From contig JADCRB010000037.1 in NCBI GenBank assembly GCA_021464245.1, positions 4,294,056 to 4,358,055 on the forward strand: a stretch of 64,000 nt of DNA, in the 5' to 3' direction. Shown piece after piece: positions 1 through 12,353 of the stretch. The translations under genes were made by a program, and so were the position numbers. Numbering within the stretch: the first letter of the stretch is position 1; each line of letters starts with the position of its first letter. The notes under the pieces were generated by a model, which had not been told where the DNA came from, made no database searches, and saw only the letters and a program-made list of their open reading frames with translations. The stretch comes from Carallia brachiata. Its lineage: Eukaryota > Streptophyta > Magnoliopsida > Malpighiales > Rhizophoraceae.

Positions 1-3000
1 GTTTTTACCAAAATTTAATAACAACTTTTTTTTAATAAAATAAACTTATTCAGACCAAAAAAAGAAAAATCACTTCTAACACATTAAAACTCATTTGCAA
101 GAAATTATTTATGCTAAAGGTTGGTTTATGAACTTGTGATTGGATTGAAAATTTTTCTTAAACTATCTGATTAGGTTCAAGAATAAATCAGATATTAAAC
201 TCAAATTGGAAAAATTCAAAGCAATTAATTGTATTTTATTTTTTAAGTTCATATTCATGTTGGTGAACTTGATCCACACAACTGTTACTCTATGTAACAA
301 TTAGCTGTTACTTTTTCTTCGTTTCTTATTCTAAATTTATGCTATCAATTAATAAGTTTTCTTCTTGTGATAATCCAAAGAATCCTACGGATTACTTTAA
401 GAAAAAAAAATGCAACTAAAATTCTTGTCGTTAATGACGACTCATCGTTACTAACTAGCTGCCATTTAATCACAAGGTAAGACATATTCTGGCTTTGATC
501 GTTTCTCGTTAGCAATTAGGAAATTTATGTAGATTCTAAAATGTCAATTATGCTAATCATCTGCCAGTTGTTTCACTTACAGTAACACAATCCCAATTCC
601 TAGTAACTAAAACAAGAAGATACACCCAAATGAAGATCTGTAGACATCACTATCGGTCTGTTGGGTTCTTGCTCGATATTGTTATTGATGATTCCTTATT
701 TGTAGTTAATTGTTGAAAAAATTAATGAAATGTTTGGTTAATTTTATACATACTGTTATTGTTGAATATTAAAATGATTGATTATGATATTTAATTTATA
801 TTAACACATAATATTAACAAAATTTTTTATTATAAATTTTATTTTAGGATAAATAGTCTATAAGTAATAATAAGACTTTAATTTCTTACTCAATTTTAAA
901 CTTCTTAAAAAAAATTATTAATGTTCTCTAGACAGTAAAAAAAATATAATTTTTGAGATAATTATATAAATGTTAATATTAATGAGAATTTAAAGTAAAA
1001 AAAATTATTTAAGAGTTGTTAAAAAAAGAAAATTTTTATTTATATAAAATTCGTGAAATAGAGATATAAATCTAATTTATATGACAAGTAAGAAAAAAAA
1101 TAAAATAGTATAAATATTCTTTAAGGGTAATTTAATCTATATAAATTATTATTAACATTATAAAATGAAAAGTAGTATAAAAAGTTACAAAAAATAATTT
1201 TGAACTATTTTTCAATTAGTTGTTTTTAGGAAGTCTTACAAAAAAATAAAATAAAATAAAATCTAATAGCAGGATTGAACAATTTACCAAATACCGAATA
1301 CCCTCTCTAAAAAATTTCTTGGTAGAATTTTGTTAACGCTAAACATGTTAACTAATTAAAAGAATAACGAACAAGCTATAATTATATATGGTAGGTTTTG
1401 TATTATTCTTTATATTTGTCGTAATTCGTAGGTTACAATTATTCAATGCCTCCACATGCTATCCAAATGCACTGCAACGAGATGACTCATTTTGTGAGCC
1501 TATTTGACTCGTAACATTCAATGTTAAATTATGATATACCCAAAAAAAAAAAAAAAGTTGGCAATTCTGTATATATTATTGATTTCTGTAGAAGCTTCTC
1601 TAAGATATTATTTTTTGTTAGACAAGAATTCGAAATTGAGAGCCATCCAACAAATTTACTTGAGGGCAGTAGGTCTACGCACAAGTCAATCGAGTTTACG
1701 TTTTCAAAAATAGTTTTATTAGAGAAAAAAAGAAGGAAAAAAAAAAAAAAACAGATTTTGCAATTTGCAAGCAAAGTACTTAACCGTCCGTTCACAAGTG
1801 ACCATGTACCCAATAAAAAGTACCAAAAAAAAAAACTTTCACAAGTGACCGGCTAAGCCGGCTGCTGGTTTATGGGCCCCACGTCGTCGACGATAACAGG
1901 CACATAAAGCACGTGGGCACCTCCAAAAGCTGGCCCAAAAAGTGCCGTGCGCAAACTTCTTCGACATCCTCGTACCGAAAAAAGTTGTGGGCGTTCCGTA
2001 CTTTCGTACTTTTAACACAATTAATTAAAATATTTTATTAATATTTTTTTTATTTTATATTCGAAGTAGTCTTATATTCAAATTTTCATAATTTTTATTA
2101 TTTTTAAATTTTTAATTTTTCTTACAACAAATAAATTTTGATAAACAAAAATTTAGTAAACACAAATAACCACGAAATTGAGAAGAATTTAGTAAAAATT
2201 ATTTTGTGATCATTAATGTCTATAAAATTTTGTGCCCACAGCTGCTTCCTTACGCAAATGCCTATCTCTTTTTATTAAAATTCTCTTATTTTTCAGCAAC
2301 TTATTTTATCCGCACGTTCTCATCTACTACTGTTCTTCAGTGCGAATGATGCTTCCGGTTGTTGTCTTTCGTTCTCTCTCTCTACCCTCAACACGATATT
2401 TGGGTGAAAAAGGGGAAAAAAAATAAATAAATAAATAAAATCAAATCAAAGGCAGTGAAATAGAAGGATTTTTTTTCCCTATGTTATTGATATTTGAAGA
2501 AGAAAAATTTTAAAAAATTATAAAAAATAAATAAAAAAGAGAGAAAAATATACATTATGATATTAAATTTGTCTTCTCTCCCTTTTTTCTTTCCTTCCAA
2601 ACACATGATTTATAAATGTGAGAAATGGAGGACGGAGGAGGCTACCGGCAACTATGTCCGCCGCGTGGAATCAATTCCCGGCGGCAAAACCGTGTTCTCC
2701 GGTGAGATTGCCTCGACATGAAGACCCGTCACCGGACTCAAAAAGGGCAGGTGCGTACAAGATCATTATCCTCTCCTTTTTTTTTTTTCTGAAAAAAGTT
2801 TTTGCCGACACATTTGTTGGATACCAATAAATATACAATAATTTGTATTATTAAATTATAAAAAATATATTAAATTTAAAAATAAATGAATTATTATATA
2901 TTGTTAAATTAATCGCGTACCTTCTGTATACTTCACTTAATATATTTACGTAGACTTTTTTTTTTACGTGGAGTTTTTTTTTTTTTCTTAAAAAATCCTT

Positions 3001-3839
3001 TCAATAAAGACTTTTTTTTTTTATTTACAATAAAGACTACTTTGGCCAGATCAAAGGAGTTAAAAGTGCAACGTGTTAGCATTATTGCACATGAGCGGAC
3101 ACGGGGCCCGCTAGGCTGCTTCGGAAGAGAGGGGGTTTAGTTGGTGCTACTGTGACTTGCGGGTGATGGGTATTCCTCATGCTCTACACGTGTCTGTAAA
3201 TTACCAATCTTTTATTTGTGCAATTAACGGTCAGGTCACACATCAACATCTCCGAGCGAGTTTTGCCTTGGCCACAAACATCTTTTGTTTTTCCCCTTCC
3301 CTTATTATTATCTTTTAAAGCCTTTTTTTTAAATATTTTTGTTTTTTTCCCATTGCCCATTTGGACGGTAAAGATATAAATGACTTAAATACTGAAATTT
3401 AATCACCCTTACATACGTTGCCAAAATGAACTTTGCCGCTATATTATTCTAATAATTGCGTTTAAAATTTTAGTTTATAAATCTGTTTTCTATAAGTTTT
3501 TATTTTGGTGCCAATATGACACATTGAAACACCCAGTATATAAGATGATTTGACACTTATTGCATGATAATTTTGTTTATTTTTATTCTTCATAAAAAAA
3601 AATCCTTTGCTCAATCTTTCGTCAGCGTATCGAATGCCAATCTTTCAAAGAAAAGGCATTTTATCAAAGAATTAAAGAAGTTAATTACAAAAGATAGATA
3701 CCAAAAAATTCGTGATACCAATTTAATGATTTTATTTATGATGCACGTTATGAAGTTTCAAACATGAGACCTCCCTCCTACTGTTAAAAAAAACAGAGAG
3801 ACCTTCTTTCTTAGGTTTGTCCTCAATAATGACTAATCA
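1..3839. other. Gene-free AT-rich intergenic sequence
   Basis: I see no supported gene here. The sequence is A/T-rich with many homopolymer runs. Short open frames around 1521-1856 and 2618-2830 are low-complexity or unsupported. About 2835-2925 is a reverse-oriented copy of an AT-rich repeat that recurs near 11963, 14338 and 44297. GC-richer islands at about 1850-2010 and 3080-3180 resemble remnants of other insertions, but I cannot define their ends. Confidence 0.5.
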
Positions 3840-3850
3840 TGGTTAGTTGC

Positions 3851-4705
3851 AGCTGGTGGAGGAGATTAGTTACCTCCACTTAGGCTTCTCCTCCTCTCTT
3901 TCCCTCCTCTCCCATCAGACTCCTGATTCATTGTTTATGAGGTTTTTTGGCACTGTTTTGGCTTGATCCAGCCTCATGGACGCCACCTTTGGCCTCCCTA
4001 AATCCAGGTCCACACTCCATGACGATCAGATTTCATTTTTGTCGTTCTCCGCGTTGATGATGTTGTCGGTGTCGCCATCACTGCCCCCGCCGATGCCTCG
4101 TCTACCGCCGGCATCGCCGTACTGGTCGTTGACAGTACTGTTTTTGCTTCTGTCTCCAATGCTGATGCTGTCCTATCGGCTTGCCAATTGGAGATCACGA
4201 AACTGTAGTTTGAGCAGGCGCTGCCGACACAACCATTGACGCCGCCTAAGTCCCTCCAGCAGCCAACTACGTCTCTTGCCTCCTATCGTCGTCCACCACC
4301 AGCTCCGCCCTTGGATCTGCTTGGATCTGTTCCTGTTGTTTCATTTTGAAATGGGGATCGCGTATTGTTGGTGGATTGTTTATTGTTCATGGTTATGTTT
4401 TGTTTGGATCATTTACTGTTTGTGTGCTTTTTTGGGTCTGTAGTGTAATGCTTGCGAAAATTGTTATCGTGCTCAGTTTTTCGTTGTAGGTTTGCCATTG
4501 TATGGTATTTGCTGTCTCGTGTGGGTTAATCCGGTTAGTACTCTCATTGTAGGGTTTTGTCTAAATAAATGGTCTTGGGACCATCTCTGTTTGTAAGCCT
4601 TTGGTGTCATTTAGTCTTATTTTGTGCATGTTGTTTTGACGCCTTCATATTAGACTTGTATACAGAATTAATGCAACGATTTCTTTCAATCAAAAAAAAA
4701 AAAAA
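3851..4705 (+). mobile_element. Poly(A)-tailed non-LTR retroposon, copy A
   Basis: A segment of about 855 bp starts with a pyrimidine-rich leader, contains a GC-richer middle without a real reading frame, and ends in a 13-14 nt A run at about 4692-4705. It is bracketed by a near-perfect direct repeat, TGGTTAGTTGC at 3840-3850 and TGGTTAATTGC at 4710-4720, as expected of a target-site duplication. Layout and 3' end (a 'TTAATGCAAYG' motif shortly before the A tail, and a 'TTTTTTGGC' motif in the 5' part) resemble the reversed element at 9436-10481. This suggests a non-autonomous family moved by an L1-type LINE. No reverse transcriptase is encoded. Confidence 0.5.
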
Positions 4706-5326
4706 CCCTTGGTTAATTGCCAGTATGATGATTTTTGTAGCTAAACCTTTTTTTTTAAGGTTTATTAGAAGATTAATTAAACTATGATCTACAAAATAGT
4801 AATATTTATTTCCACTTTCATATCCTCGTATTTATATTTTAAAATTAGAACTCTAGACTTTTTAAATGAAAGTTTAAATTTTTAATTACTGATATATTTA
4901 CTAATCCCAACAAAACTCTGAGATTCGCCGTCTAATGGGCCCATAACCTCTTAGTTAGTTTCGAGCTCGTTGCTCTCCACTTTGAGCCCATGCCTTCAAA
5001 ATTATCTAGATTACGAGCTCGCAGTACAATTATCATATAAGTCTTAGTACAAGTATGATATAATCTAAAATTTCTGCTAATTTTCATTTTGAAATAAAAA
5101 CGCTTAATTTCAAAATTATATAGATGTTAATCCAAATGAAGTTGTCTTGAAAGCATAAAACCACTGTAATTTGAATGGCAACTGGAATGTCAATACCACA
5201 TTGTTTTGATGTTAGCGGGTCATGGTAGTGCTTAATGCATGATGCGCGACAGATTTTAGTATTCTTACTTTACTAATTTGTAATGCTTTGGGAATTGGGA
5301 TTGAAAATTGATTAGTCACTCTCAAC

Positions 5327-6051
5327 CATAGTTATTAAACTTGGCCCAACCCGGTCGGTCAGACCGGTGATCTAGGTATTGGGTCGGGTCGGTTCACGTA
5401 AACAGTAACCGGGTCATTTGAATAATAAAAAAATATTTTTTTTTTCATTTTTTATTGTGTAAATAGTAAAAATAATATTTTTTTAATGATGAACAATAGT
5501 TAAACAGTAAAAAATTATAATTTTTTTCACTTTTTATTGTATAAACAGTAAAAATAATATTTTTTAATGATAAACAGTGTTCAAACAGTAAAAATTATAA
5601 ATTTTTTTCATTTTTTACTACTTGAACAATAATATTTGTATAATATTTACATACTAAAATTTATTTTTTTCATTACTGTGTGAATGATTAAAAATAATAT
5701 TTTCATAATACTAAACAATATTACACAATATTTTTTTTGTACAATTTAATAATTTTTATTTTATATCTATTTTTCTGTATGCAATAATTTAACATTGTTC
5801 ATATATCAAATAATATGTTACAATTGACTTTAAAAAATAGTTTTTAAAGAATTTTTATCAAAATTTTGATTAGTATAAACTACTTTTTAATTTGTGAAAA
5901 TGTAGTTATTGTGTTAAATTGTTTAAAAAATTTATATATATTATTTGATATATTCATTTTCTTAAAAATTAATGATTCATTAGTTGAACCAATGACCCAC
6001 TGACCCAGTCGCTTAAGCGGGTCAGTGTCTGAGTCGATTTTAATAACTATG
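5327..6051. mobile_element. hAT-like MITE with TIRs and imperfect 8-bp TSD
   Basis: The element begins CATAGTTATTAAA and ends with the exact reverse complement TTTAATAACTATG, followed inward on both sides by CCGG/GGGTC-rich segments. It is flanked by CTCTCAAC (5319-5326) and CTCCCAAC (6052-6059), an 8-bp target duplication with one mismatch, the length typical of hAT elements. The 725-bp body has no coding capacity. From about 5440 to 5730 it contains three to four degenerate copies of an AT-rich unit of roughly 80 bp built around TTTTTTCA and AACAGTAAAAAT motifs. A non-autonomous hAT derivative is the best fit; superfamily assignment rests on TSD length only. Confidence 0.65.
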
Positions 6052-9000
6052 CTCCCAACATTGTTATCGAAGGTTTAAAACAAATGATGTAGATATTATA
6101 ATTATAGAGAACTTAATGACACTTTGGCTATGGCAGATAACAGAGCAAAAGAGGTGACTTTCGCTTCAATCATACATCATTAAAAATGGCGATCCACTTA
6201 AATCTGTAGGAAAGGGTTTATATTATTGCGACAAATTTTCATACACCTTAAAATATCTTGCTTAATAATCCATAAACCATAAATTTTTTTAAGACTCATC
6301 AATCAATTAGATGCATGTTTTGTTTTTTGAAAGAACTGTTCAAAGAACTTGTGATTCCCCTTTTTGTTACCAGTTGATCTTCAGATTTCTTTCGCCCATT
6401 CTAATTCTATTAAACTAATCTTATTCTTGGATCGGCTTGCAACTTATCTGCAACCTCGTAGTATTTTAGATGGTTTGAAGAGATTAATGTATTAAGTGCA
6501 GATTGAGGTTTACAAAAACTGCCAACAACAGTTTGATGTAAAATTTAAAACGGAATAATCCGATTTCGAACATTGCTAATACCAACATTTAAAAAAAAAA
6601 ATTAAGGCCCAGACAACCAAAAAATAAGCAAATGCTCTCATCTAAATGGACTAACACACACCCTTTGCCTCCAAAAGTTTGGGTGTCACCGTAAATGCTA
6701 CTGAGGCGAGAAGAGTTAATCTATTGTCCTCACTCACCCCAACCACCAGGCGAGAGTTTGAACTCTCATTTAGTCTCACTTTCTATTTTTCAATGTTCTT
6801 GAAAGCTCTCTTTAGCCACTAGTCTAGACTAATTAAGAAAAAAAAAAACTTTCAGATGACTCATTCTCGATTAAGATTTGAGAATTTAGCACTGTGATTG
6901 TCATTTTCAATAACAAATTACAAACCATGGAAGCCTCCAAACTTGTTGATATTTCCCGACTAAGAACACAAACTTTGTGCAGAGTTAAAAAATTCAATCT
7001 TCGCCGTTGCCTCTTATCTTAGAAAGAGGTTGCTTTTGAGTCTTGAGATTCTCAAACCGATGACAGGCAATTGGAGCCTAGAGCTCGCTCTAACCTGCCT
7101 CCAAATCAGAAGCGTGCGCAATAAACATTGCAGTATCGTTCTCCACTCCATCGTATTTCATGCAATTACACAATTACATATTTACATTGCAATTTTGAAA
7201 CTTAATTCCATTGTGTTTGTGGATTTACCGATTTAGGGTTCTAAAATCTGAATCAAATCAAAATTCAAAACAAAAAAAAATTGAGGAAAAAAAGTACTAG
7301 AATAGCGAAATTAAGGATAAAGCTGAACTTGAAAGAATGAAATTGGAGAGTAAACACCCAAGTCAAGCTTCAAATCAACAGCTTCAACGATCCTTTCCCG
7401 TTTAAGTGAGTAATTGTCAGTTGAATAATTGAAATATAACCAAGAATAGAATAGTAGAGGACAGAATAATTGAAGGAAATTGGATGATTCTGTAAGAGCA
7501 AAGAAAAATGCAAGAAGCAGGTTTCATGGGCTGAGCGTGAAAGCAAGAACCAATACGAATGTCTGGGAAGAGAAGTCAAGATCCGAGATGGAGTTTTGAA
7601 GAGACAGAGAAGAATAAGGAAAAAAAATTATCTTAGGTGAGAGAAAAATAGAAAAAAGAAAAATTAATATTCCCTGTGATCTACCAAATTTAATTTTTTA
7701 GAAAATTGAGAATAACTAATGATTCTTTATTTGATTCATAAAATAATCAATTTATATACCCATGTCAACTCTTTTTATTATACTCTTTTTCAAATAAAAA
7801 TTTGGGGTTTGTCTTCATGTATTACTCTTTCTCAACCAAAGAGCGCAAAATTTTTTCTTTTATTTTTCTTAGCTCTTAAAATTAATATTAATAGGGTAAA
7901 GAGGAGCATTAAAGCTTCTTTGCATGACAATTATTTTCTTATTTTTTGTGAGAAAATAAAAAAAAAATAACACTTCATAATTTTGTCTAAAAATTATGTT
8001 ATTCAATTATATAATATATTTAGTATTTAAATTAAATTTATAAAAAAATAAACTCTACCGCACGACATTTATTTGCTTTTGTAGAATGTTTGGACACCTA
8101 AGTTGATTTTGTGGGTCCCTGTGCCCACAAACCAGAGTCTCTGAGATTAATGTTGGTTTATGGGCTCCACAACTCCAATCATTTCAGCCATGCAATGGTC
8201 AAGAATGAATAACATTCCCAACGTAAATTTGTCGCGTCTATGTAATTTTTTCGATTTTATAATTTGTAGAGAGACAAAAGTGGGAGATAAAAGAAGAGTA
8301 TAAGCTGATGTGACAGTATGAGTCTTGTAAGAGTTCTACTCATTATTTATTATCTTTGAAAAAAAATATATAATATACATATAACTAAGATACGTGTGTA
8401 AGAGCATTACAAAAATGACAGGTGATATATACACGCATAAATTCCTTCATACACGCATAATACAGCAGCCAAGAGCCCACTGTTACTTTGTAATGGGCGT
8501 GTATGAGAGATATTTGAGCGTGTAATTATCAAATCCCTACAAAAATATATATATACAGTGATTTAAAAAATTATTATTTACTTATTCAATCATTTAACTA
8601 GTTTATATACAAATTTTATTTATCTTTGTACATATATTAAAATTTTCCAATTAAAAAAGAATGTGGGTCTCGTGTAGGATTCACGCTCGCTATGTTAGCA
8701 CTTGATTCTCTTTTGTCTATTTTCAATAACACTGCAGCTAAACTGTTACACGTAAACGTTCTCCAAAAAGTGTGGAGAATGACTCCAATGTTACTTGCAC
8801 TCTCCTACGCACAAAATGCGATGACAACAATTGTCTAGAATTCTAGAATTTTAGATTTTGAAGTCCCGTGTGAAAGCGATTGTCTTAAGATGAGTCGAAT
8901 ATATGTTGTTTTATTCTTATTTTTAATGAGATAAATTATTTATACAAAATTAAACTACAGAGTAATTTTTTAAGTTACAGGAAGACTTGTCCTTCACTTG

Positions 9001-9136
9001 TTCAAATATTAGGAGCTTCTTAATTCTTGCTTGCATGATGATCCAATTCTTTTAGCATTAGTCTAATCAAAACAATTAAAAACTTGTAACCAACGTGTCC
9101 ACCAGTCAAGCATCATTTTTTACCTATATAAAAAAC

Positions 9137-9188
<52 letters not shown>

Positions 9189-9435
9189 CAAGAATTTTAC
9201 TACGCTGCTTAATTTTAAGTAACAATAAAGTAGTTACACAGTTTACTAATCGACTTCTAATATCTTATTAATTTTTTTTTTTAAAATTTTAATCATCTAA
9301 TAGTTTATATTACTTAGTATTTTATTATTACTTAAATACAACTACCTAATATTTTCCTAAAATAAAACAGCCAATGGACACAATAGTTACCACGATCAGC
9401 GCCTATTCATGCCAATTGCAAGGTTCGTGTGGCAA
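6052..9435. other. Intergenic sequence with possible decayed SINE
   Basis: No gene is supported. Around 6590-6851 there is a pol III box-B-like motif (AGTTTGAACTC near 6750) and a terminal A run at about 6838-6851, hinting at a decayed tRNA-derived SINE, but no clear box A or target duplication was found. 7990-8060 is AT-rich and resembles the dispersed AT repeat in reverse orientation. The remainder shows nothing I can assign. Confidence 0.4.
9139..9186. repeat. (TA)n microsatellite
   Basis: An uninterrupted TA dinucleotide run of about 48 bp lies in gene-free sequence. It is self-complementary and likely length-polymorphic. Confidence 0.9.
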
Positions 9436-10481
9436 ACATTTTTTTTTTACCGCAACAGAACCATTGCATTAGTCATCGATGAAAAACGTACATCCAAAAC
9501 GACATAAAAGCGTCGAGAATACCTGCCTGAAATAGGAAAACACATCGACAGAAAGGCCTACACATCAACTGGTCCAAGCGACCATCAATAAACTAGCTAC
9601 AAACTCCAGAACTACCTACCAAATTGTTATTAGATCTATTTAGGCTCAAACTACTAACTAGATGTACATTAGTTGGAGAAAGCTACATTCTGTAGCACCA
9701 ACCGCACCATAGCAGACAAATCACAGAAATCACTCAAATGCCTCTAACAATGGATTTCGGCGCAGTCAGATAATGAACATCAAAGTACATAAAATACTTG
9801 CAAAGCACCCAATCCAAAATAAAAAACCAACAGATGCGTAATCTAAGCGTTTCAGTGGCGTTGATAGTGAGTGGCAACGGCAGTCACGGCAAGGCCGGTG
9901 GTGACAGGAGAGACAAAGGTGGCAGTGGCATCTGTTCCGGGAGAGGTGACAGCACGGAAGGCGACTCTAGCGGCACCTGCTCGGCTTGCAGCACTGTGGA
10001 CTCCGTTTGTCTAGCCGACGGCTGGTAGAGCGGCTCTAGCAAGGGAAACAAAGGTTGACAACAAAGCGCTGGCAACCGGTACGACGGCGTTGGCGGCAAA
10101 GGCTGAGGCTGAAACAGAGACGGCGGCGTTGTCGCCGAAAAATACAAAAGTGGCTGTTGAACACCAAGAAAAGTAGATATGGTGACCAAGAAGCCATGAG
10201 TGGTATTATTGTGGCCTGATTCAACTGAAAGTGAGCCAAAAAGCCCCATGAACAGAGGCATGGGGGTTTGGTACGAGAGGAACAGAAGGAGAGGAGTGGA
10301 GGAAGAGATTAAGGTCAGTGAAAGGAGAAAATGGTCGAAACTTGAGGCTTGTGAGGGTTCTGGCGGCTGGCTAGCGGAGTTACAGTTTCTGCCAACCAGC
10401 AAAAGGGTGGGTTTTAAAGAAAAATAGGAGAGTTTTTGAGTGAGAGAAACTTTTAGTGAGAGAAACCATGATAAACTAATT
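9436..10481 (-). mobile_element. Poly(A)-tailed non-LTR retroposon, copy B (reverse)
   Basis: Read on the minus strand, this segment of about 1.05 kb starts with a CT-rich leader near 10481, has a proline/serine-rich open stretch (10402-9884, 172 codons, low complexity, no recognised domain) and ends in an A run (T run at about 9439-9448 on the plus strand). Flanking direct repeats GTTCGTGTGGCAA (9423-9435) and GTTCATGTGGTAA (10482-10494) match at 11 of 13 positions and look like an aged target duplication. Its 3' end ('CTAATGCAATGGTTCTG' before the tail) and layout parallel copy A at 3851-4705. No reverse transcriptase or endonuclease is encoded, so it would have moved in trans. Confidence 0.5.
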
Positions 10482-10984
10482 GTTCATGTGGTAATTATGA
10501 ATGATACATATCATTATTATTAAAAACCTGTCATGAATAGAAATACTTAAAAACTTATTCAAAATAAAAAAGTACTTAGAAAATCTTTTTTTTTTTCTCT
10601 TTTTCTTTTTTGTGTGTCTTGATTCATAAATAGCTAATTAACTACATTATATAATTTTTTGAGGGCAGTAGATCGAATGGTTGACGTCAAAAGCGGGTTA
10701 CCCTACGAAAAGCTTTATGAAACGGAACAAAAACGAAAAAAGTTAAAGGTGAACTATAGCTTCAAATAGGCTCTCCCAAGGGCACAACGCGTGACAGGTG
10801 ACTAGACGAGGCTGCACGTCAGCAGCTTTGAGTAAACCAGCCAATGGGACAGTAGCAGCAGATGGGGTTGGCTTAGCCACGTTTCAGCATGCAGGCCCAG
10901 TGCTCACAAAATAAGAACCCGTTAAGGCAGGCAGGCGACTGTAGTTAAATAGAGAAAATGTTGGTGTTTTGTCGACGAAAACAA

Positions 10985-11230
10985 AGAAAATGTTAGCATT
11001 TTGAAATTTGTTGTTTTGGTTAATATCTTAATTAAAATTAATATTGATATTTTTGAAAAAAATTGATAATTTTTTAAATATTTATTAAATCTTCATTATA
11101 AACGAATCTAAATTAATTTCAATAATTTTTACATTTTATAAAAATTATCATTCTTATTTCAAAAATATTAATTTTAATTTCAATCGAAACACTAATTAGG
11201 ATACTAAATTTTGAGATATGTATTAGTGTT
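10985..11230. mobile_element. Fold-back MITE-like element
   Basis: The left half (motifs AATTAAAATTAATATTGATA, TGATAATTTTT) is matched in inverted orientation by the right half, giving an imperfect hairpin of roughly 240 bp. Similar fold-back stretches with ATTAATATTTTTAAAATA-type arms occur near 41887-42044 and more weakly at 26895-27055. There is no coding capacity. Exact ends and a target duplication could not be fixed by eye. Confidence 0.4.
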
Positions 11231-12314
11231 CGTTTAAGCATTAGAGCTTTGTCATATGAACACAAAAACTAGGCGTCACTATATCAAACACAATATATAA
11301 AAAATTTAAATTGTTAGGAGACTCGGACATGTATATTATATTAAATAACACACTCACTCACGCAAAAGTTTGTTATAGTAAAAGCATGAGCAAAGAACAA
11401 GTCTGCCATATGCATAAATTTAGGATTAATGTGAATGATGAGGATAACCTAATTTATATACAAGATCTTTTGGTCATCAAGTTCTAATATCTTGGCAAAA
11501 AATATTTTTAAAAAAACTTTAAATTGTTTGATGAGATAATATAATTTTTTTATGAAGAGATCATATATTAAAGGCACACAATTTAAATATGGAAAGCTCA
11601 TTATCAATTTTTAAACACATAAATTCAAATAAATACGTATGATGTGAGTAAGAAGTTATATAAGAGAATTATATTCCAAATTTATATTTAGAAAGAGAAA
11701 AGGCTAGAAAATTTTATATCTAAAAAACTAAAAAACTGGAGGCCAGGCAAGAGAAACGCCAGAAGAGATTGAATAGATGAGTAGGTCAAGAAGATTCCTT
11801 CTTGCTGTTGGGGTTTGGCTTTCGAGAGTCACGAGGGTGAGACGCTCTGGTTTTGGTGCTGTGTAGCGAGTAGCGACCGACAGATGTGCCCGGTTACTGT
11901 CAAAGGGGTCTGCTTGGTTTTCTGAAGGCAAGCAAGAGTAAATAGACACAATTGCTGAAATATGTATAAGGTATGCAATTAATTTAAAAATATTTAATAA
12001 TTTATTTATTTTTTATTTTTTTTAAATTTAATATACTTATCACGATCCAAGTATTCAGATTACTATTTGTTTATCTCATTCATACTTACACATGCCCATA
12101 AAGTTTTTCTGGAGGCATAATGCGAACAGTTAATTAATAACGCTTAATTAGGGCTTGGCTCTTTACTTGCACGAGATCCCTCATGTTTTGTTGTGCCTTA
12201 CCTCATTAATTAAGCTAACAACCCCTAGATTTTTGTTTGTTGACCATCTATCATATTCTACCTCTTCTATCAGTTAATCTCATTAATTTTTTTCATATTT
12301 TTCTTTCCTAATAT

Positions 12315-12353
<39 letters not shown>

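Noticed and set aside
1521..1856. Overlapping frames with lysine runs on both strands
   Set aside because: Composed of A/T homopolymers; lysine or phenylalanine runs only.
9884..10402. 172-codon minus-strand open frame rich in Pro, Ser and Leu
   Set aside because: Low complexity, no domain, and it lies inside a retroposon with target duplications; treated as non-coding.
11728..11949. 73-codon minus-strand frame
   Set aside because: No recognisable family, no upstream promoter or splice context; chance is likely.
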